Positions 48,357 through 59,697 of a stretch of 64,000 bases of DNA are shown piece by piece. The DNA is from Aggregatibacter sp. 2125159857 (GTDB taxonomy: Bacteria > Pseudomonadota > Gammaproteobacteria > Enterobacterales > Pasteurellaceae). The stretch is taken from contig NZ_CP072548.1 in the NCBI RefSeq assembly GCF_017798005.1, positions 1,860,001 through 1,924,000 of the forward strand. The letters are read 5' to 3'. Numbering within the stretch: position 1 is the first letter of the stretch; every line of letters starts with the position of its first letter. The notes below the pieces were generated by a model. The model searched no databases and was not told the origin of the DNA. It was given only the letters and a program-made list of their open reading frames with translations. A program made the position numbers and the translations under genes.

Positions 48357-49877
48357 GTGAACCGCAATCCCCCATTTTGGCTGACCGCCTTGATTATTCT
48401 CATCAGCTTGCCGCTGATTTTGCCTTTTCTATACGTCATTGTGAGAGCCATTGAGGTGGGTTGGGATCGCAGTATTGCACTACTTTGGCGACCGCATATG
48501 TGGAAGCTGTTGCGCAACACCCTGCTACTGATGGTTTGTGTCACTTTTAGCGCCATTATTCTCGGCACGGTTTGCGCCTTTTTATTGGAACGCTATCGTT
48601 TTTGGGGTAAGCCCTTTTTTCAAGTGGCAATGACGTTGCCTCTGTGTATTCCTGCCTTCGTCAGTTGTTTCACTTGGATTAGCCTGACTTTTCGCGTCGA
48701 AGGCTTTTGGGGCACGATCGGCATTATGACTTTAAGCTCCTTTCCACTTGCCTATTTGCCGGTTGCTGCCACCTTAAAACGACTGGATCGCTCATTAGAA
48801 GAAGTTAGCCTTTCTCTCGGCAAAAGTCGTCGAGACACCTTTTGGCACGCCATATTTCCGCAGTTAAAACCCGCCATCGGCAGCAGTGTTTTATTAATCG
48901 CGTTGCATATGTTGGTGGAATTCGGTGCCGTGTCGATTTTGAATTATCAAACCTTCACCACCGCCATTTTCCAAGAATATGAAATGGCCTTTAACAACAA
49001 TACGGCGGCATTGTTGTCCGCTGTATTAATGGCAATTTGCGCCTTGATTGTATTCGGCGAAATTTTCTTTCGTGGGCAACAAACCCTGTACAACAGTGGC
49101 AAAGGCGTGAGCCGCCCTTATCCGGTAAAAAATTTAACAGTTGGCAAACAAGGCTTGGTGGTCATTTTTTTCCTGACTATTTTTATTCTGAGCATCGGTG
49201 TACCGCTCACCATGTTGATTTACTGGATGATCGTAGGAACCTCTCTTGAAAGTGCGGTAGATTTTTCCGCCTTTTTCGAAGCCTTCAGCAACTCTTTGTT
49301 AGTTTCCGGTTTGGGGGCTGGGCTCACCGTGCTTTGCGCTTTGCCACTCGTTTGGAGCGCCGTACGCTATCGTAGCCGCCTTACCCTGTGGATTGATCGC
49401 CTGCCGTATTTATTGCACGCCGTGCCGGGCTTGGTTATTGCGCTGTCGCTGGTGTATTTCACCATTAACTATGCGTATTCTTTCTACCAAACGTTCTTTA
49501 TGGTAATTGTTGCCTATTTCATGTTGTATTTGCCGATGGCGCAAACCACGTTGCGTAGCTCTTTGGAACAAATTTCCGACAATGTCGAAAAAGTGGGACA
49601 AAGCCTTGGGCGTAGCCATTTTTATATTTTCCGCACGCTCACCATTCCCGCCATGTTGCCGGGCATTGCCGCTGCCTTTGCGTTAGTGTTTTTAAACCTG
49701 ATGAAAGAACTCACTGCCACCTTATTACTCACCCCGAACGACATCAAAACCTTATCCATTGCCGTTTGGGAATACACCAGCGATGCCCAATATGCTGCTG
49801 CCACGCCTTATGCCATTATGCTCGTGTTGTTTTCCGGCATTCCGGTGTTTTTACTCAAAAAATATGGCTTTAAATAA
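48357..49877 (+). CDS. hitB: Fe(III) ABC transporter permease (HitB/FbpB type), without partner genes
   Basis: This 506-residue permease has two fused BPD domains and about twelve membrane helices. The EAA-like loops are LDRSLEEVSLSLGKSRRDTFW and ISDNVEKVGQSLGRSHFYIFR. LERYRFWGKPFF and MTLPLCIPAFVS, SISILNYQTFTTAIFQEYEM-like segments match H. influenzae HitB closely from memory. It should import Fe(III) stripped from transferrin by a periplasmic FbpA/HitA. The start is a GTG at 48357 after TAGGATACACA. Neither the binding protein nor the ATPase is adjacent: the next gene is murQ in the opposite direction 25 bases away. Confidence 0.88.
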   Translation: MNRNPPFWLTALIILISLPLILPFLYVIVRAIEVGWDRSIALLWRPHMWKLLRNTLLLMVCVTFSAIILGTVCAFLLERYRFWGKPFFQVAMTLPLCIPAFVSCFTWISLTFRVEGFWGTIGIMTLSSFPLAYLPVAATLKRLDRSLEEVSLSLGKSRRDTFWHAIFPQLKPAIGSSVLLIALHMLVEFGAVSILNYQTFTTAIFQEYEMAFNNNTAALLSAVLMAICALIVFGEIFFRGQQTLYNSGKGVSRPYPVKNLTVGKQGLVVIFFLTIFILSIGVPLTMLIYWMIVGTSLESAVDFSAFFEAFSNSLLVSGLGAGLTVLCALPLVWSAVRYRSRLTLWIDRLPYLLHAVPGLVIALSLVYFTINYAYSFYQTFFMVIVAYFMLYLPMAQTTLRSSLEQISDNVEKVGQSLGRSHFYIFRTLTIPAMLPGIAAAFALVFLNLMKELTATLLLTPNDIKTLSIAVWEYTSDAQYAAATPYAIMLVLFSGIPVFLLKKYGFK

Positions 49878-49902
49878 AGGTTATGCAAGAGGTGTTGGCA
49901 TT

Positions 49903-51944
<2,042 letters not shown>

Positions 51945-51974
51945 GGCGATGTCCTCATCGAAGATAAAAACAAA

Positions 51975-52005
51975 ATGGGGAAGAAGATTTTCACTTCTTC
52001 CCCAC
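51975..52005 (-). terminator. Terminator between pssA and anmK
   Basis: GGGGAAGAAG (51977-51986) pairs with CTTCTTCCCC (51994-52003). The minus-strand tail ATTTTGTTTTT makes it a terminator for pssA. Confidence 0.85.
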
Positions 52006-52044
52006 CGGTGATGAAATGTTCCACAAAACGAACGGAACGACAGA

Positions 52045-53412
52045 TTACAAAATCATCTTCACTAACTTATCCGCTTTAATGCGGGCAAATTTTTTCAATA
52101 ATTTTTGCACCGGCGCCGGATATTGAGCCATTTCTTCCAACTCCGTGTAATGTTGAAGCAACGTGGTATGTTGGCGAATATAGGCTAACTCCTGAATGAC
52201 TTGAGGTAAAAGTTGTTGTTTCGGATCATGGATAAATAAGCCATTCTCCGCATCCAAGCGCCACGCACGCGGATTCAGATTATTACCGGTCAACAAAATA
52301 TAATTATCGTCAATCCAAACGCCTTTTAGATGGTAGGTGTTCGTACCATCTTTCCAGGTCCGAATGATCAGCTGACCTTGTTCCATTTCACGTTGAAATT
52401 TTTTGCTAAAACGGCGTAAATTGTTTTCATACAAATAAGGCAACGCCCCCACCATTTTGAACGGCTGTTCCGGTGGAATGTAGAAATCATTCGCCACTTT
52501 ATCGCCCACGATAATTTCAATTTTTTTGCCTTTACGTAGCAACTGGCGGATTTTTTGTTGCAATGTCCGCGGGAAATTAAAATACGGCGTACAAATAGTG
52601 AGCTTTTCATCGACCAGCTGGAATAAATCTTCGATCGTCCGATTTAATACATTGCCTGCCCCACCGAGACCAAATAACGGCGTTACCGTTAATTCGTTGC
52701 CAAAATCAACCGCACTTTCAAAAGTATATTGCCCATTAAGCGCAAGATTTTTTCTGAAATAGCGGATATTTTGTCGAATTTCTTTGGTTTTCGGACGGTT
52801 AATGCTATCCAACGGCAACACCACATCGCTATTCAACAAAAAGTCACGAATAAAAGCCACCATGCTGTCAGCCAACTGCGGATGGGTGATTTTTTGATAA
52901 CGGTCATAACGGTATTTTTCATTTTGTTGCAAATACACGTTATTGATACTGGCGCCGCTGTAAAGCACGGTGTCATCAAAAACAAAGCCTTTAATATGCA
53001 ACACACCGAACACTTCGCGCGTATTGATCGGCACACCGAAAAATAGATTCGGGTCATCGGCAAGTTGATATTTTTGACGTTGTTCGCAATACCAATCGGC
53101 ATTCGTTGCACTCTTTTCCGCGCCTAATAAATTGCGTTGCGCACGATGCCAATCAATTAAAATTTTCACTTCAAGTTCAGGCTTATCTTGTTTCGCACGG
53201 TAAATTTCATCGAGAATTTCTTGCCCGGCTTCGTCATTTTGCCAGTAAAGTGCGGTCACAAAAATACGCGTTTTCGCCTGTCTGATCAGTTGAATAATTT
53301 CATTTTTAAATGCCATTGGGCTGTAAATAAATTCAACTTGTTCCGCCTGTAAAGCTAAACATGGCAGGCTTTCAAGACGCTTTTGAGCCCGTTTTATCTT
53401 ATCTCTAAACAT
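52045..53412 (-). CDS. pssA: Phosphatidylserine synthase, PLD type
   Basis: This 455-residue enzyme makes phosphatidylserine from CDP-diacylglycerol and serine, the first step to phosphatidylethanolamine. It has two phospholipase-D HKD motifs: [20 protein letters not shown] (about residues 142-161) and [20 protein letters not shown] (about 357-376). The length matches E. coli PssA (451). It is a cytosolic, ribosome- and membrane-associated enzyme. It diverges from the SpoU methyltransferase gene. Confidence 0.96.
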   Translation of the reverse strand: MFRDKIKRAQKRLESLPCLALQAEQVEFIYSPMAFKNEIIQLIRQAKTRIFVTALYWQNDEAGQEILDEIYRAKQDKPELEVKILIDWHRAQRNLLGAEKSATNADWYCEQRQKYQLADDPNLFFGVPINTREVFGVLHIKGFVFDDTVLYSGASINNVYLQQNEKYRYDRYQKITHPQLADSMVAFIRDFLLNSDVVLPLDSINRPKTKEIRQNIRYFRKNLALNGQYTFESAVDFGNELTVTPLFGLGGAGNVLNRTIEDLFQLVDEKLTICTPYFNFPRTLQQKIRQLLRKGKKIEIIVGDKVANDFYIPPEQPFKMVGALPYLYENNLRRFSKKFQREMEQGQLIIRTWKDGTNTYHLKGVWIDDNYILLTGNNLNPRAWRLDAENGLFIHDPKQQLLPQVIQELAYIRQHTTLLQHYTELEEMAQYPAPVQKLLKKFARIKADKLVKMIL

Positions 53413-53583
53413 AAAATCTGTTCTCTGTTGTACTCAATGAGTCGGAACCTAATTGGGGCAATAGTTTACAATATTTATCGCCCCCCTTGGTAGAAAAAAG
53501 GCTGGTTTTCGTTATAATGCTCACAAATTTATTGCCAACAGCGCAAATTTATTCCATTCATCCACCCTATCGGCAACACAACT

Positions 53584-54657
53584 ATGAACCAAAATTCAAA
53601 CAAACCGACTTTCAAATCAAACAACCGTACTTTTTCCGAACGCACTGTCGGTGACGACCGTCAAAAACGCGATAAAAATCGACCGCACTTTTCCTCAAAA
53701 AGCGATTCTCACCAAGAATTTCGCAGAGAGCGAGATAACGACAGAAATACTAAGCCAAAATTTAAACACGCTGAAAGCCAAGAAAAAACCTTACATATTG
53801 CCGAAAGCACCATGAAAAAAGCAGGTGGTGCGGAAGGCAACGTGAAAGTCACCGTCAAAAGCAGTCGTTTCGATGATAAGCCGAGAGAGAAAAAGACCGG
53901 CCCATTGTCACCACGCGCACCGGAAAAAATCAAAAAGAATCGCGCAGAAGAAATGAAAGTGTATGGTGAAAATGCGTGTTTAGCCTTATTCCAACAACGC
54001 CCGGGGAGCATGGTGCGCTTGTGGGCAACCGTACAAATGGCGCATAAAATTGGGGATATTTGCAGTTATTTAGCGACCAATAAAAAGGTGTATCACATTG
54101 TGGACAACGACGAGATGATCAAAGTCAGCGGCACAGAACACCACGGTGGCATTTGTATGTTGGTAAAAAAAGCGCATCCGTTTACGTTGCAAGGCTATCT
54201 CGATGTGCCTCATCAAGAAGATTGCTTGGTATTGTTAGATAATGTGAACAACGCACAAAACATTGGTGGTATTTTACGTACTTGTGCCTTTTTCGGGGTG
54301 AAAAATATGGTGGTAGAAAACGCTGAAAGCCTTAATTCTGCCGTGACGTTACGTGTCGCAGAAGGCGGCGCAGAATACGTGCGAGTGTTGGAGACCAATG
54401 ACACCCGCAATGCGCTTTCTCAATTACGCCAAGCCGGTTATCAAATCCTTCACGTGAGCAGCGATGAAAACGCCACAGCATTGGATAAAGTGCGGTTAAA
54501 AAATAAAACGGTTTTTGTACTGAGCGAAGGTTCGACAGAGGCTTTATCAGAGAAAAGCGATGAACAGGTTCGTTTGGCGTTTGCCAGCCCACTGAAAAAT
54601 GGCTTAAACGTATCGGTCAATGCCGGCATTTTGCTGGCGAAATGGTATTTTAGATAA
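53584..54657 (+). CDS. SpoU/TrmH-family RNA 2'-O-methyltransferase (YfiF-like)
   Basis: This 357-residue protein has about 120 residues of basic, low-complexity N-terminus (rich in Lys, Arg, Asn and Ser). A substrate-binding SpoU_sub_bind domain follows (EEMKVYGENACLALFQQRPG), then the knotted SPOUT domain with the three motifs LLDNVNNAQNIGGILRTCAF, VFVLSEGSTEALSEK and LNVSVNAGILLAKW. The enzyme should methylate a ribose in rRNA or tRNA. Its target is not known for the YfiF/HI0424 group. TATAAT at 53513-53518 is a likely -10. Confidence 0.88.
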   Translation: MNQNSNKPTFKSNNRTFSERTVGDDRQKRDKNRPHFSSKSDSHQEFRRERDNDRNTKPKFKHAESQEKTLHIAESTMKKAGGAEGNVKVTVKSSRFDDKPREKKTGPLSPRAPEKIKKNRAEEMKVYGENACLALFQQRPGSMVRLWATVQMAHKIGDICSYLATNKKVYHIVDNDEMIKVSGTEHHGGICMLVKKAHPFTLQGYLDVPHQEDCLVLLDNVNNAQNIGGILRTCAFFGVKNMVVENAESLNSAVTLRVAEGGAEYVRVLETNDTRNALSQLRQAGYQILHVSSDENATALDKVRLKNKTVFVLSEGSTEALSEKSDEQVRLAFASPLKNGLNVSVNAGILLAKWYFR

Positions 54658-54668
54658 AGCGAGAAAAG

Positions 54669-54700
54669 TTAGGGCGGGTAAAAACGCCCTCTTTTTTCAC
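54669..54700 (+). terminator. Terminator after the SpoU methyltransferase
   Basis: AGGGCG (54671-54676) pairs with CGCCCT (54685-54690), followed by CTTTTTTC. Confidence 0.8.
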
Positions 54701-54716
54701 CGCACTTTCAAACGCG

Positions 54717-55007
<291 letters not shown>

Positions 55008-55043
55008 TTATAATCAATACATTAACAAAGTGAAAGGAATTTT

Positions 55044-55739
55044 ATGAACGAGAAACGTATGTTGCTACTGTCTTTTTTTGTGGTGGCATTTTTAATGTTT
55101 TTACTTGCCGGTTGGTATTATTTTTCCCAACAGAAACAAGCGGCGGAGGTGGTTGTTGATCGTAATTACGATTACGTCATGAAAAACGATCCTATCGGGC
55201 AAAATAAACAGGCACAAACCGATTATTACACCCTCGTGTTATCTTGGTCGCCGGCATTTTGTGAACGGCAACGTCAACAATACGGCGATAATTTGCCAAC
55301 CTCTTTGCAATATCAATGCGGCTTAACCCAACAATTCGGTTGGATTGTGCATGGGTTGTGGTCACAAAACAAACAAGCCCGAAGAGTCTCCGATCACCCG
55401 CGTTTTTGTCAGGGCGATTTACCGCAATTACCGCAAGACCTGATTGAACGCTATTTGCCGGAAGTACCGAGCGCCGCCTTATTACAAGGCGAGTGGGAAA
55501 AACACGGCGCGTGTATGTTTAACAATGCGCAAGATTATTTTGAAAAAATCAAAAATTTATACCGCACTTTAAAGCTACCGAACTATGAATTAAGCCGTAC
55601 CGAACTGTTTAAATGGATGCGAAAAAACAACCCGCAATTAAAGAATGTTTACTTGGGCGCCGCACGTAATGAACTCTTTATTTGTTACGATTTAGACTGG
55701 CAAATTATGGATTGCCCAAGTAGTCGAACCGGCTATTAA
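55044..55739 (+). CDS. Ribonuclease T2 family, membrane-anchored
   Basis: This 231-residue protein has an N-terminal membrane anchor or uncleaved signal (residues 6-27). The RNase T2 active-site segments are intact: WIVHGLWSQ (CAS I) and GEWEKHGACMF (CAS II), each with its catalytic His. These enzymes cut RNA through a 2',3'-cyclic phosphate in the periplasm. It corresponds to HI0526 and to RNase I (rna) of E. coli, although shorter. AAAGGAATTTT precedes the ATG. Confidence 0.92.
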   Translation: MNEKRMLLLSFFVVAFLMFLLAGWYYFSQQKQAAEVVVDRNYDYVMKNDPIGQNKQAQTDYYTLVLSWSPAFCERQRQQYGDNLPTSLQYQCGLTQQFGWIVHGLWSQNKQARRVSDHPRFCQGDLPQLPQDLIERYLPEVPSAALLQGEWEKHGACMFNNAQDYFEKIKNLYRTLKLPNYELSRTELFKWMRKNNPQLKNVYLGAARNELFICYDLDWQIMDCPSSRTGY

Positions 55740-55800
55740 TTCAATAATTCGACATGGATCAATGAAATGTGTAATCCTAAAGTTGAACCCTTGAATTCAG

Positions 55801-55829
55801 GTTACAAGCTACTCAGTTACAGGTATAAT
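55801..55829 (+). promoter_or_regulatory. Probable pgk promoter
   Basis: A consensus -10, TATAAT (55824-55829), has GTTACA 17 bases upstream as a poor -35. The pgk start is 47 bases further, with AGAGAGG before it. Confidence 0.55.
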
Positions 55830-55876
55830 GCCAACAGTTCTTATTTTTAATTTTAACCAGTAAAGAGAGGTAAATT

Positions 55877-57040
55877 ATGTCAGTAATTAAAATGACCGAT
55901 TTAGATTTGAATGGTAAACGCGTATTTATCCGTGCCGACCTAAACGTACCGGTAAAAGACGGTAAAGTCACATCCGATGCGCGTATCCGTGCCACCATCC
56001 CAACCTTAAAATTAGCCTTAGAAAAAGGCGCAAAAGTGATGGTTACCTCTCACTTAGGTCGTCCGACCGAAGGTGAATTCAAACCTGAAGATTCCCTCCA
56101 ACCTGTTGTTGATTATTTAAACGAACATCTTGATGTCCCGGTACGCTTAGTACGCGATTACCTTGATGGTGTTGAAGTGAACGCCGGTGAAATCGTGGTA
56201 TTAGAAAACGTGCGCGTCAACAAAGGCGAAAAGAAAAATGATCCTGAATTAGGTAAAAAATACGCCGCACTTTGTGATGTGTTCATCATGGACGCCTTTG
56301 GTACAGCACACCGTGCACAAGCCTCTACTTACGGCGTTGCAGAATTTGCACCGGTTGCCTGTGCAGGCCCATTGCTTGCTGCAGAACTTGATGCGCTAGG
56401 TAAAGCATTAAAAGAACCTGCACGTCCAATGGTGGCTATCGTGGGTGGTTCTAAAGTATCCACTAAATTAGAAGTGTTAAACTCACTTTCCAAAATTGCC
56501 GACCAAATTATCGTGGGTGGCGGTATCGCCAACACCTTCATTGCCGCAGCCGGCCACAACGTAGGTAAATCCTTATACGAAGCCGATTTAATCCCGGTTG
56601 CTAAAGAATTAGCGGCAAGCACAGACATTCCTGTACCGGTTGATGTTCGCGTGGGCACCGAATTCTCTGAAACCGCACCTGCGACAGAAAAATCCGTGAC
56701 CGAAGTGAAAGATGACGAATCTATTTTCGACATCGGCGATAAATCTGCGGAACAACTTGCCGAAATTATCAAAAATTCGAAAACCGTTTTATGGAACGGC
56801 CCAGTGGGCGTATTTGAATTCCCGAACTTCCGCAAAGGAACAGAAATCATTTCTCACGCCATTGCCAACAGCGATGCATTCTCCATTGCGGGCGGTGGTG
56901 ATACGCTTGCTGCTATCGACCTGTTCGGTATCGCAGATAAAATTTCCTATATCTCAACCGGCGGCGGCGCTTTCTTAGAATTCGTTGAAGGTAAAGTGTT
57001 ACCGGCAGTAGAAATCCTCGAAAAACGTGCGAAAAACTAA
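55877..57040 (+). CDS. pgk: Phosphoglycerate kinase
   Basis: This 387-residue glycolytic enzyme transfers phosphate from 1,3-bisphosphoglycerate to [43 protein letters not shown] and the nucleotide-binding [14 protein letters not shown] and [13 protein letters not shown] are present, and the C-terminal GGGDTLAAI with [10 protein letters not shown] is canonical. fba follows 124 bases later, the usual order. Codon choice suggests high expression. Confidence 0.98.
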   Translation: MSVIKMTDLDLNGKRVFIRADLNVPVKDGKVTSDARIRATIPTLKLALEKGAKVMVTSHLGRPTEGEFKPEDSLQPVVDYLNEHLDVPVRLVRDYLDGVEVNAGEIVVLENVRVNKGEKKNDPELGKKYAALCDVFIMDAFGTAHRAQASTYGVAEFAPVACAGPLLAAELDALGKALKEPARPMVAIVGGSKVSTKLEVLNSLSKIADQIIVGGGIANTFIAAAGHNVGKSLYEADLIPVAKELAASTDIPVPVDVRVGTEFSETAPATEKSVTEVKDDESIFDIGDKSAEQLAEIIKNSKTVLWNGPVGVFEFPNFRKGTEIISHAIANSDAFSIAGGGDTLAAIDLFGIADKISYISTGGGAFLEFVEGKVLPAVEILEKRAKN

Positions 57041-57164
57041 CCGCACTTTTTCTGCATAAGATCGTCATAGCACGTGTCTGCTGATGCGCGCTATCAATCA
57101 AAAACGTAAAACAAATTCTTCAAATGGTGGGAGCAACCCACCCAACACAAAAGGAAAAACGAAA

Positions 57165-58244
57165 ATGGCTAAATTATTAGATATCGTCAAACCGGGCGTG
57201 CTTACCGGTGAAGATGTTCAAAAAGTATTCGCATACGCAAAAGAACACGGCTTCGCACTTCCTGCCGTAAACTGCGTCGGCTCCGACTCCGTGAATGCTG
57301 TATTAGAAACGGCTGCCCGCGTGAAAGCGCCGGTCATTATTCAATTCTCTAATGGCGGTGCCGCATTCTACGCAGGCAAAGGCATCAAACCGACCAGCGG
57401 TGCACGTCCAGACGTATTAGGTGCCATTGCAGGTGCAAAACACGTTCATACTTTAGCCAAAGAATACGGCGTACCGGTGATTTTACACACCGACCATGCG
57501 GCGAAAAAATTACTTCCATGGATCGATGGTTTACTTGAAGCTGGTGAAAAACACTTTGCTGAAACCGGTCGTCCATTATTCTCTTCCCACATGCTTGACC
57601 TTTCCGAAGAGCCAATGGAAGAAAACATGGCAATCTGCCGTGAATACCTTGCTCGTATGGACAAAATGGGGATGACCCTTGAAATCGAAATCGGTATTAC
57701 CGGTGGCGAAGAAGATGGTGTGGACAACTCCGGCGCAGATGAATCTCGTCTTTACACCCAACCATCTGATGTGCTTTATGTTTACGACCAATTAAATCCG
57801 GTCAGCCCGAACTTTACCGTTGCAGCCGCATTCGGTAACGTACACGGCGTGTACAAACCGGGTAACGTAAAATTAAAACCATCTATCTTAGGTGCAAGCC
57901 AAGAGTTCGTCGCGAAAGAACGCAACCTTCCGGCAAAACCAATCAATTTCGTGTTCCATGGTGGTTCCGGTTCTTCCCGTGAAGAAATTCGTGAAGCGAT
58001 TAGCTACGGCGCAATTAAAATGAATATTGACACCGACACCCAATGGGCGTCTTGGAACGGTATTCTCAACTTCTACAAAGCGAACGAAGCATATTTGCAA
58101 GGTCAGTTAGGCAACCCGGAAGGTCCTGATGCACCAAACAAAAAATACTACGACCCACGCGTTTGGTTACGCAAAATGGAAGAATCTATGTCTAAACGTT
58201 TAGAACAATCTTTCGAAGACTTAAACTGCGTTGACGTTTTATAA
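57165..58244 (+). CDS. fba: Fructose-bisphosphate aldolase, class II
   Basis: This 359-residue zinc aldolase cleaves fructose-1,6-bisphosphate. Metal and catalytic residues are in VILHTDHAAKKLLPW (His, Asp), EIEIGITGGEEDG, FGNVHGVYKPGN and NFVFHGGSGSSREEI. The start at 57165 (MAKLLDIVKPG) has AAAGGAAAAACGAAA. The frame is open 27 codons upstream across a small hairpin (GGTGGG/CCCACC, 57126-57142), but that stretch is not coding-like. A USS-pair terminator follows. Confidence 0.98.
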   Translation: MAKLLDIVKPGVLTGEDVQKVFAYAKEHGFALPAVNCVGSDSVNAVLETAARVKAPVIIQFSNGGAAFYAGKGIKPTSGARPDVLGAIAGAKHVHTLAKEYGVPVILHTDHAAKKLLPWIDGLLEAGEKHFAETGRPLFSSHMLDLSEEPMEENMAICREYLARMDKMGMTLEIEIGITGGEEDGVDNSGADESRLYTQPSDVLYVYDQLNPVSPNFTVAAAFGNVHGVYKPGNVKLKPSILGASQEFVAKERNLPAKPINFVFHGGSGSSREEIREAISYGAIKMNIDTDTQWASWNGILNFYKANEAYLQGQLGNPEGPDAPNKKYYDPRVWLRKMEESMSKRLEQSFEDLNCVDVL

Positions 58245-58265
58245 TTGAAAAAAACACATTAAAAT

Positions 58266-58300
58266 GTAACCGCACTTTTTAGTGCGGTTTTTTATTTATT
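58266..58300 (+). terminator. USS-pair terminator after fba
   Basis: AACCGCACT (58268-58276), a four-T loop, AGTGCGGTT (58281-58289), then TTTTATTTATT. This is the tightest of the uptake-signal terminators in the window. Confidence 0.9.
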
Positions 58301-58319
58301 TCTTGTTTAAGAGAGGCTT

Positions 58320-59576
58320 ATGTTTGATTTAAAACATGATAAGCTCGCCCTATTTATCAACGTCTGTGTCGGTTTTTTCTTTTTATCCGCCTTAACGTTC
58401 CAAGGCGGCTACAATGTTGCACCGATGGCGCTGATGCTATTAGGGCTTGGCTATAGCGTTTATTGCTTATTCAAAAAAATGCCTTTTGCTCTCACGAAAG
58501 AGACAAAATGGCTGATTTGGACGTTACTCTTTTATTTTTCTGTTTTTGTGCTTTCTTGGTTAATTCATGATGGAAAAATACGCGAATTAGATAATCCAAG
58601 CCGGGCAATATTGCTGATTCCTGCTTTTCTTCTTTTGCTTAAGACACCACCTAAACTTTCGACCTTTTTATGGAGCGTTCCTTTAGGCAGTGTATTGGCA
58701 GGTTTCATGGCAATCTATGATAAGTTTATATTACAAAGTGAAGCCGCGTTTAGTTCACGAATCATGTATATTCAAGGCGGTGACATTGCCATGTCATTGG
58801 GGTTATTTAGCATGGCTATTGCGCTGTATTTTTGGCAAAAAACACAACCAAAACAGTCCGCGCTTTGCATTCTAGCCGCCTTATTTGGCATTTTGGGCAG
58901 TATTCTTTCTACCGCGCGTGGCGGTTGGCCGGCATTGCCCATTCTCTTGATTGCATTACTTTGGATGTATCGCCGTAATTTATCAAAAACATTTTTTATT
59001 ACCTTGATTGGTTTGTTTGCTATAGCCATCATTGGTATTGCGCAAATGCCAAATAATCGTATGAGTGAGCGTTTTGCGGCAGCGCAAGATGATATTCAAC
59101 AATATTTAGAACAGGATAACGGTTCTACCTCTGTCGGCGCACGTTTTGATATGTGGAAATCCGTCTTCATCATGGTACAAGAAAAGCCGATATTGGGCTG
59201 GGGAACACAAGGCGCGCCCCAAAAACGCCACCAGTTAGCCGAACAAGGCATCATCAGCCAATACGCCGGGCAATTTACGCATGCACACAATCAATATTTA
59301 GATGATCTTTCTAAGCGTGGCATCGTTGGATTAGTCGCCTTTTTAGCAATCTTTGTTATACCGCTACGCCGTTTTATGCCGGGCTTAAAAAGCGACTCCG
59401 CAGAAACAAAATTAATTGCCACATTAGGCACCCTTCATGTGCTCGCCGTGATGATTTACTGCCTAAGCCAAAGCTTCTTCGCCCATAATTCAGGGAATTT
59501 ATTTTACTTTTTCCTCACGATTGTATGGTATGCCTTGTTCACCACGCAGCAAGGTAATATCAAGAAGATGTCATAA
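58320..59576 (+). CDS. O-antigen ligase family membrane protein (WaaL-like)
   Basis: This 418-residue polytopic protein has about eleven membrane helices. A large periplasmic loop (about residues 255-330) contains GWGTQGAPQKRHQLAEQGI and HAHNQYLDDLSKRGIVGL, the Wzy_C/WaaL signature region. Such enzymes move undecaprenyl-linked sugar onto lipid A-core. In Haemophilus-like cells without long O-chains it may add a single unit or oligosaccharide to LOS. AGAGAGGCTT precedes the ATG. Polymerase (Wzy) function is the alternative. Confidence 0.85.
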   Translation: MFDLKHDKLALFINVCVGFFFLSALTFQGGYNVAPMALMLLGLGYSVYCLFKKMPFALTKETKWLIWTLLFYFSVFVLSWLIHDGKIRELDNPSRAILLIPAFLLLLKTPPKLSTFLWSVPLGSVLAGFMAIYDKFILQSEAAFSSRIMYIQGGDIAMSLGLFSMAIALYFWQKTQPKQSALCILAALFGILGSILSTARGGWPALPILLIALLWMYRRNLSKTFFITLIGLFAIAIIGIAQMPNNRMSERFAAAQDDIQQYLEQDNGSTSVGARFDMWKSVFIMVQEKPILGWGTQGAPQKRHQLAEQGIISQYAGQFTHAHNQYLDDLSKRGIVGLVAFLAIFVIPLRRFMPGLKSDSAETKLIATLGTLHVLAVMIYCLSQSFFAHNSGNLFYFFLTIVWYALFTTQQGNIKKMS

Positions 59577-59611
59577 GCCTAAAATTAACAATCCTCTACG
59601 ATAGCCCCTAT

Positions 59612-59688
59612 GATGGCGCAAGCGTCCACGCTTGTGCCTGTAACTAAAATAAAAAAGCACAAGCGTGGACGCTTGCGCTATCGTGGGG
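59612..59688. repeat. Paired inverted hairpins at the left edge of the SIR2 gene
   Basis: GATGGCGCAAGCGTCCACGC, then TTGTGCC (from 59612), is mirrored by GCACAAGCGTGGACGCTTGC, then GCTATC (ending 59682). The spacer is about 17 bases with an A run. Both halves are hairpins on their own. It has the same layout as the doublets at 9274-9352 and 11494-11568. It separates two convergent genes and may act as a terminator on both strands. A USS core (ACCGCACTA) follows at 59691. Confidence 0.75.
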
Positions 59689-59697
59689 GAAACCGCA

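Noticed and set aside
57084..57164. N-terminal extension of fba by 27 codons
   Set aside because: It has no ribosome site and crosses a hairpin; the internal ATG at 57165 has a strong site and gives the family's normal start.
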